Part shown: in pieces, positions 57,633-61,933 of the stretch
Numbering within the stretch: the first letter of the stretch is position 1
Layout of the letters: each line of letters opens with the position of its first letter
Source of the DNA: a virus
Length of the DNA stretch: 61,933 nt
Direction: 5' to 3' (one strand)
IMG/VR virus record: IMGVR_UViG_3300007508_000433
Coordinates: 1-61,933 of that record
Made by a program: the position numbers and the translations under genes
Notes under the pieces: generated by a model
What the model saw: the letters and a program-made list of their open reading frames with translations, nothing else
What the model was told of the DNA's origin: nothing
Database searches by the model: none

Positions 57633-58326
57633 TACAATGATAGATCATGAAGAGTTGCTTAGTTATGCTAGACAGTCTATGTCAAAACCAGAGGATTTCG
57701 GATACTGGGGGTCTGACGATATGTTTGAGTCGTGGGGCTTCGCGGGTATTGATGTAACTCCCGGTAGTGGCATTGCAGAAAGATCTAATTTTAGATCCTT
57801 TCATGATAATATTGTTAGAATATACCCGGATGACTTTAGAGTAGAAAACTATAGCCATTGGGCGGTGGGTAGTATTGATCGTACCGTGGTTCGTGTCCTC
57901 AAGGATCCAGATAATGGCTTGGATGTTGATAATATCACCGAGGCCTTTATTGAGACATGTGAAACCTTAGAGGCGCTTATGAGTTATCCGATACTTGATG
58001 AGTCAGATTATTCCGATCTTGAGTATACGGAAATCATGCAAGACATAGAAGAGAATGCGCCGGAAATGGTTGCTCAGGATGAGTTTGATTGGTCTGGGAG
58101 GATATATGAAGCAATGGTAGATGCAGGGGTAGAGATTTGCCCTGATGCTGAAGCATATCCTTCACATCAAGACATTAAGGAGGCTGCTTATCATTTGGGC
58201 TTTCTTAGCAAAGACCACAAGCATGAGTGGGTTGAGTTTTGCGATAAAGAGGGGCTGAGCATCCCTGACATATTTAGGAAGAACGGTATCCAGATCGAGG
58301 GCCAGCAAGTGTTGGAGGTTGAGTGA
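57613..58326 (+). CDS. 237-aa hypothetical protein
   Basis: ATG 57613 or 57616 (ggagatgat upstream). 'FGYWGSDDMFESWGFAGIDV', 'RIYPDDFRVENYSHWAVGSI', 'AYHLGFLSKDHKHEWVEFCD'. A family like this occurs in actinophage early regions; function unknown. Stop overlaps the next ATG. Confidence 0.65.
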   Translation: MMTKLADTMIDHEELLSYARQSMSKPEDFGYWGSDDMFESWGFAGIDVTPGSGIAERSNFRSFHDNIVRIYPDDFRVENYSHWAVGSIDRTVVRVLKDPDNGLDVDNITEAFIETCETLEALMSYPILDESDYSDLEYTEIMQDIEENAPEMVAQDEFDWSGRIYEAMVDAGVEICPDAEAYPSHQDIKEAAYHLGFLSKDHKHEWVEFCDKEGLSIPDIFRKNGIQIEGQQVLEVE

Positions 58327-58457
58327 TGTCTGATCCTTTGATGATAAATATAGACAGTGCGCCTACTTATGAGGAAGTCATTAAAGCCAGGGGTAAGGAT
58401 GAAACTGAGGTTAAGAAGACCAAGCCCCGTGAGTTGAAAGGATATAGCGTAGCATGA
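58326..58457 (+). CDS. 43-aa hypothetical protein
   Basis: ATG overlaps the previous stop (TGATG), ATGA overlap at its end. 'NIDSAPTYEEVIKARGKDET' and a Lys-rich tail. Operon fit favours a real gene. Confidence 0.5.
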   Translation: MSDPLMINIDSAPTYEEVIKARGKDETEVKKTKPRELKGYSVA

Positions 58458-58672
58458 CTATCACCAGAAATGCTGTACAGTGCAATAACTGCAATGAGGT
58501 GATTGAGTCTGTCCATAGGCATGACTTTGTTGTGTGCAAGTGTGAGGACGAAAACCTTCAGGTTTTTGTTGATGGAGGGCATGCATATTTTCGTATGATG
58601 TTTGGCAAGCATGCTAGTTGGACAGATCTAAGTGAAACAACAGACAACGAAGAAAGAATCGAGGAAAAATAA
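58454..58672 (+). CDS. Zinc-ribbon protein (DUF7695-like)
   Basis: 72 aa. 'TRNAVQCNNCNEVIESVHRH', 'FVVCKCEDENLQVFVDGGHA': CxxC and CxC pairs around an HRHDF motif, common in bacteria and phages. TAATG junction with the next gene. Confidence 0.75.
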   Translation: MTITRNAVQCNNCNEVIESVHRHDFVVCKCEDENLQVFVDGGHAYFRMMFGKHASWTDLSETTDNEERIEEK

Positions 58673-58908
58673 TGAGTAGTGCATTCGGTGACATTATTGA
58701 GATGAAGGATATCGCCAGATATCGCTCTATAGATACGCCGGGAAGCTTTAGAAAGTTTAAAGCAATATTCCTGGCTCTGCGTAATCAGTGCCCAAAGTGT
58801 GGTCATGCTAAGATGAGTTATGCTGAGGTTGCAGATTATTTGAATCGCACCCTTGATATTGGTGTGAGCAGTAAAACTGTTGGCCGGTATTGCAGGGAAG
58901 GGAGATAG
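58672..58908 (+). CDS. FGDII-motif HTH protein
   Basis: 78 aa. Starts 'SSAFGDIIEMKDIARYRSID', shared with the protein at 45628. Then 'RNQCPKCGHAKMSYAEVADY' and 'SSKTVGRYCREG', which looks like a helix-turn-helix with a CxxC. A small regulator is likely. Confidence 0.65.
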   Translation: MSSAFGDIIEMKDIARYRSIDTPGSFRKFKAIFLALRNQCPKCGHAKMSYAEVADYLNRTLDIGVSSKTVGRYCREGR

Positions 58909-58913
58909 CTGTT

Positions 58914-59402
58914 ATGGGTTTGGATAATATGCCTGTTGAATATCCATGCGAGGCTGATCATGGTGTAATCTTTGCCGATTCACCTGAGGGCTCGCATTGT
59001 TCTAACATGCAAGCGTGCGGCAAGTGCCCTTGGTATGATGCTTTGGGTAATGAGCCGGGTGCCGTATATGGAATGTTTGGTTTGAATTGTTGGTACCGTG
59101 GAAAGATGGGTAACTATTTGATAGAGGTGGTTAATAATTCTGGTGAAGATCTAACTACTGGCATTCATGGCCATCTTGTTGACTTCTATGGCAATGGTAT
59201 TAACAATCAGACTGAAGGTATTAGTCCTGGTGATTGCTCGGAGTTGGCTACTTGGCTATCAGAGAGACGCGAACAGTTTATGGTTGGTATTGCTAAGGAA
59301 GAACCAGATGCAGACCCGGAGGATGCTGCTAATATGTATATGTATGCAATTAAGTGGCTAAGATTCGTTTCTAATTATGGCGGATCTGCGATATGGTACT
59401 AG
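58914..59402 (+). CDS. 162-aa cysteine-rich hypothetical protein
   Basis: ATG 58914, gggagatag upstream. 'PEGSHCSNMQACGKCPWYDA', 'GMFGLNCWYRGKMGNYLI', 'SPGDCSELATWLSERREQFM'. The first Cys group may bind metal. Family seen in actinophages, function unknown. Confidence 0.65.
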   Translation: MGLDNMPVEYPCEADHGVIFADSPEGSHCSNMQACGKCPWYDALGNEPGAVYGMFGLNCWYRGKMGNYLIEVVNNSGEDLTTGIHGHLVDFYGNGINNQTEGISPGDCSELATWLSERREQFMVGIAKEEPDADPEDAANMYMYAIKWLRFVSNYGGSAIWY

Positions 59403-59410
59403 GAGAAAAT

Positions 59411-59611
59411 ATGTCGATTCACGTATCACATAGAGATTTGTCTGCTATGGAGGATGAAATAGTGGCCAAGATGGATGATGTAATGAATCTTCCCGGCAGC
59501 AAGTATCAGTACGTTATGCATAAGTATGGTGGATGCATTAGTTGCTGGGAGCAAATTAATGACGCTCTAGACAATATCTATGCAAAGATAAGGGGCAATC
59601 ATGGAAAATGA
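59411..59611 (+). CDS. 66-aa hypothetical protein
   Basis: ATG 59411 with taggagaaa upstream. 'SHRDLSAMEDEIVAKMDDVM', 'QYVMHKYGGCISCWEQINDA' with one CxxC. Overlaps the WhiB gene by 11 bases. Confidence 0.6.
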   Translation: MSIHVSHRDLSAMEDEIVAKMDDVMNLPGSKYQYVMHKYGGCISCWEQINDALDNIYAKIRGNHGK

Positions 59612-59984
59612 TATGGAGATAGGTGTTTTTGTTGAAGTTGGCATGGACATGGAGTGGCGAAGGCGTGCTTCCTGTAGGGGTTTGGATACGGATGCTTTCT
59701 TTCCCGGCAGAGGAGAGTCTCTTGCTGCTTTGAAGAGTTATTGCAAGTTTTGCCCTGTTGTTAAGCCATGTCTTGAGTATGCATTTCGCTCTATGGAGAA
59801 GTTTGGTATTTGGGGTGGGACTTCTGAAAAGGAGCGGCGCAAGGTGAGAAGTCTTATGCAGCGCAATAGGGAGTCAGGAAGAAAGATGTCTTTGACAGAA
59901 ATGTTGCGCACCTTGGGTGTCAACTATACACACATAGATGATGACAAGCTTGAATCTTTTACCGGAGAAGCCCCCTACTGTTAG
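59601..59984 (+). CDS. WhiB-family transcription regulator
   Basis: 127 aa, ataagggg upstream. Canonical: 'RRRASCRGLDTDAFFPGRGE', 'KSYCKFCPVVKPCLEYAF' (C..CxxCx5C), then 'FGIWGGTSEKERRKVRSLMQ' (G[IV]WGG turn and basic tail). Binds a 4Fe-4S cluster and the host sigma factor region 4. Phage WhiB proteins (as in TM4) can shut off host genes and block superinfection. Confirms an actinobacterial host. Confidence 0.93.
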   Translation: MENDMEIGVFVEVGMDMEWRRRASCRGLDTDAFFPGRGESLAALKSYCKFCPVVKPCLEYAFRSMEKFGIWGGTSEKERRKVRSLMQRNRESGRKMSLTEMLRTLGVNYTHIDDDKLESFTGEAPYC

Positions 59985-59993
59985 GATTGGTTA

Positions 59994-60695
59994 ATGTTCA
60001 GAATTATGAGAAGATTTCTGGTGGCCCTGTCTTGTGCGCTTGTTGCGTCCATCTTTATTGGTCAGTCTGTAAATAGCACAGACGTAAAGATGGTCGCTCC
60101 GGTTGAGCAAGAAGTGGTGGCTACATCGGTTGCCACTAATGTTGTTGCTAATACCACTACTACTAGTGTGGTGCCAGCTACTACGAGTATAGCAACGACT
60201 ACGACTACCCATGTCGTTGTAACTACAGTGCCGCCTGTTGTGACTACAACGGTTCCTGTTGTGACTACAACAATAGTAAGGGTTCCGGCAACGATTACAT
60301 ATGTTGAAACTGACTATGATAGGTGGGCGGATGAGAATAAGAATGCGATATGCCAGCCTGATGAGGTTTGCGAGTCTATATATGTTATGCCCACTCTGCG
60401 AGAACTGGTGATAGAGTATTTTGGGGTGGAAGACTGGGGGTGGGCTATTGATATAGCGTTTTGTGAGTCTAGCGGCCAGCCTGATGATAGATGGAGCGAA
60501 GCTGTTAATAAAACTACGAATGCTAGCGGTTGGTTTCAGCATCTACCTAAGTATTGGGAGGAAAGGTCAGCTAAGGCAGGGTTTTCTGGTTTTCATATCA
60601 TGGACCCTAGAGGTAATGTTGGAGTTGCGGCATGGCTGTTTTATCATGGCGGTGGAGAGAAGCATTGGGAGTGCGCGAAGCATGAACATAACTAA
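59994..60695 (+). CDS. Secreted lysozyme/transglycosylase-like protein
   Basis: 233 aa, aggattgg upstream. Signal peptide or anchor at 1-27 ('MRRFLVALSCALVASIFIGQ'), then a Thr/Val-rich linker (about 35-100), then a lytic transglycosylase/Rpf-like domain: 'WAIDIAFCESSGQPDD' with the catalytic Glu, 'NASGWFQHLPKYWEERSAKA', 'DPRGNVGVAAWLFYHGGG'. Exported wall hydrolase, likely for lysis or wall remodelling; unusual placement in an early-gene region. Confidence 0.85.
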   Translation: MFRIMRRFLVALSCALVASIFIGQSVNSTDVKMVAPVEQEVVATSVATNVVANTTTTSVVPATTSIATTTTTHVVVTTVPPVVTTTVPVVTTTIVRVPATITYVETDYDRWADENKNAICQPDEVCESIYVMPTLRELVIEYFGVEDWGWAIDIAFCESSGQPDDRWSEAVNKTTNASGWFQHLPKYWEERSAKAGFSGFHIMDPRGNVGVAAWLFYHGGGEKHWECAKHEHN

Positions 60696-60714
60696 ACGAG
60701 AGAAAGGATAGTCA

Positions 60715-60822
60715 ATGCTGGAGTACAATTGCGAGTGCCCTGAATGTCATCGTGTGTTTAATTTGCTAGATGAAGCAGACGCTGAGGAGTGGGCGTATGG
60801 TCACGATTGTGAGGTTGAATGA
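60715..60822 (+). CDS. 35-aa zinc-ribbon peptide
   Basis: ATG 60715 with gaaaggata upstream. 'MLEYNCECPECHRVFNLLDE' and a last Cys near the C-terminus. Short but well supported by signals. Confidence 0.6.
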   Translation: MLEYNCECPECHRVFNLLDEADAEEWAYGHDCEVE

Positions 60823-60823
60823 G

Positions 60824-60853
60824 TAGGCTAAACATTCGTAGGTTAAATATTTA
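60824..60853 (+). repeat. 15-base direct repeat
   Basis: Two copies of GTAGG(C/T)TAAA plus five more similar bases (60824 and 60839) in the 67-base gap before 60890, an AT-rich stretch. Confidence 0.55.
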
Positions 60854-60889
60854 ATTATCGTAACGAAAATATTATTTGGAGGTTATGTT

Positions 60890-61318
60890 ATGGGTTATTA
60901 TATTACATTAGAAGAGAGCACTTGGTTCTTGCCTGCAATACACTACGATCAGGCATTGGGGGTATTGAAGGGGCTTAACGACTATGACCATTTGAAGGGT
61001 GGTGGTTCTTCTGATGGAGAGAAGTGGTTCTCTTGGATGCCGTCTGATTATGATAAAACAGTTGAGAGTGTAGAGGAAGTCTTTGAACTTCTTGGCTTTG
61101 AGTGTAGTGAAGACGAGGGTGTTGGGCTGCGCTTGGAGGACTATTATACGAAGAGCGGTGATGAAGAGATTTTCCTTCGTGCTGTATGTCATTTTGCAAC
61201 GGGGCATTTGATATGGCGTGGTGAAGATGGTGTAAGGTGGAAGGTTGACTACACTGGCATAACTCCTAAACTTTACAAAGCAGAACAGACATGGGTAAGG
61301 GAGCCGTACGGGTCATGA
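60890..61318 (+). CDS. 142-aa conserved phage protein of unknown function
   Basis: ATG 60890 with tttggaggt upstream. 'MGYYITLEESTWFLPAIHYD', 'GEKWFSWMPSDYDKTVESVE', 'DEEIFLRAVCHFATGHLIWR', 'GVRWKVDYTG'. A family with the MGYYI start is widespread in phages and bacteria. Function unknown. Confidence 0.7.
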   Translation: MGYYITLEESTWFLPAIHYDQALGVLKGLNDYDHLKGGGSSDGEKWFSWMPSDYDKTVESVEEVFELLGFECSEDEGVGLRLEDYYTKSGDEEIFLRAVCHFATGHLIWRGEDGVRWKVDYTGITPKLYKAEQTWVREPYGS

Positions 61319-61572
61319 GTCATCCTAGAGATAAAGAGTATTTGCAGGCAGAGCTTGATACCTTGAAGGGTATGGTCATTGTTGATGCGTATGTTGATGA
61401 AGATACTGTGAGTGGGTACACAGAGTTGTGGCCCGTTCTCGTTTTTGATATAGCGCAGAACTCTAATGATCACAAGCATCTTATTGCAATGGCTGTTAGC
61501 CAAGATATGGAGGGTAACGGGCCGGGGTATTTGATGCGCCTTAATCCTTCTACTGATGATATACACCAATAG
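61315..61572 (+). CDS. 85-aa hypothetical protein
   Basis: ATG 61315 (ATGA overlap; ATG 61291 alternative). 'HPRDKEYLQAELDTLKGMVI', 'ELWPVLVFDIAQNSNDHKHL'. No family recognised. Confidence 0.6.
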   Translation: MSHPRDKEYLQAELDTLKGMVIVDAYVDEDTVSGYTELWPVLVFDIAQNSNDHKHLIAMAVSQDMEGNGPGYLMRLNPSTDDIHQ

Positions 61573-61585
61573 AAAGGTTGATACA

Positions 61586-61804
61586 ATGAATGAGTGTCCA
61601 CGTTGCGGTGACTATGAAATGATGGTCCCCGAGGAGATTAACGCTTTAAGCCGGACCACTAGGGAAGAATGGCAGGATGCTATCTATGTTTGCTCTGCTT
61701 GCGGTAGAGATGAAGCAATGCAAGAGTTTCATAAGGGTGTAGCTACCAGCCCCACTAAATGGCCGGTGGCTAAAAGAGAGTATGATTATCTAGTATTCGG
61801 TTAA
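61586..61804 (+). CDS. Zinc-ribbon protein
   Basis: 72 aa from ATG 61586 (agaaaggt upstream). 'NECPRCGDYEMMVPEEINAL', 'DAIYVCSACGRDEAMQEF': two CxxC pairs. A family common in actinophages. Confidence 0.7.
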   Translation: MNECPRCGDYEMMVPEEINALSRTTREEWQDAIYVCSACGRDEAMQEFHKGVATSPTKWPVAKREYDYLVFG

Positions 61805-61933
61805 GTCCTTATTAGCTAAGAGAAAGGAGGTTCCCTCTGGTTTATCTGTCGGAATAAAAGGGAAAGCATATCACGCTACGTCGAAAGGCGTGGTTCATTA
61901 TATTAAGGCCCACTCTCCAGAAATGGGGGGTGG
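61805..61933 (+). other. Window end: perfect Shine-Dalgarno without a clear start
   Basis: AGAAAGGAGGT (61819-61829 region) is a full Shine-Dalgarno, but no ATG/GTG/TTG lies at the right distance. A frame open to the window end reads 'GLSVGIKGKAYHATSKGVVH' and more; its only start is a GTG near 61891 without a ribosome site. The gene, if any, continues outside. Confidence 0.35.

Noticed and set aside
60819-60854. Eleven-codon frame encoding a repeated RLNI peptide
   Set aside because: It merely reflects the 15-base direct repeat in an AT-rich gap; no independent support.

Overview
The window is a stretch of a tailed-phage genome (siphovirus type) with every recognisable gene on the + strand, tightly packed and often joined by ATGA/TGATG overlaps. 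An actinobacterial host is inferred from two WhiB-type iron-sulfur regulators (26230, 59601), an actinobacterial-style single-cluster ferredoxin (5378), an r1t-type holin (25222), frequent GTG starts and at least one gene that looks leaderless (22894). Base composition of most of the window is moderate (roughly mid-40s % GC by eye), which points to a low-GC actinobacterium such as the aquatic lineages; habitat is inference only. The first 2.5 kb is clearly GC-richer and changes abruptly at 2497/2506. I see no tRNA, CRISPR array, integrase or insertion sequence.

Layout. 1-2497: GC-rich fibre/adhesin module (repeat-type fibre fragment, FN3 plus glycine-rich protein, two PSW/WDE-repeat proteins, the second needing a frameshift). 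2506-5644: carbohydrate-fold protein, small Zn protein, M15 endolysin with peptidoglycan-binding domain, a one-TM protein, a ClpP-like protease and a ferredoxin. 5698-9476: head-tail connector, head closure, neck, terminator, tail tube and tail-assembly chaperones joined by a canonical -1 frameshift (C CCA AAC followed by a 13-bp hairpin). 9503-23517: 1792-aa tape measure, two paralogous distal tail proteins, a LamG tail protein, an S74-chaperone tail fibre and a last minor tail protein. Portal and major capsid genes are not in the window.

23498-25416: HNH nuclease, metallophosphoesterase, holin. 25413-38976: replication and nucleotide module: Zn ribbon, MerR-like HTH, WhiB, DnaB-type helicase, DnaG-type primase, putative SSB, HAD nucleotidase, dCMP deaminase, DnaE-type DNA polymerase III alpha, RecA-like ATPase, PD-(D/E)XK resolvase-like protein, Cas4-like nuclease, RuvC-like resolvase, YkgJ-type cysteine protein, DUF1599-like protein. 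38951-43802: IMPDH/GMP reductase-like enzyme, a highly structured 280-base gap, a DUF932-like protein, a probable small terminase (preceded by a Shine-Dalgarno separated from its ATG by a perfect hairpin) and the large terminase.

44064-44375 is a single gene closed by a strong intrinsic terminator. 44441-45117 is non-coding with two arrays of 13-bp repeats, a good candidate origin, and ends in a near-consensus promoter (45118-45146) that starts the early/accessory operon. 45194-61933 is a chain of some fifty short genes, mostly of unknown function. Those worth attention include a 515-aa protein that combines Bergerat-type ATPase motifs in permuted order with a C-terminal HExxH zincin motif, a 47-aa protein matching only the toxin-neutralising half of DUF1778/TacA antitoxins, a cluster of tiny membrane proteins, DUF4314, Api92-like, KTSC and HNH proteins, the canonical WhiB, and a secreted lysozyme/transglycosylase-like protein.
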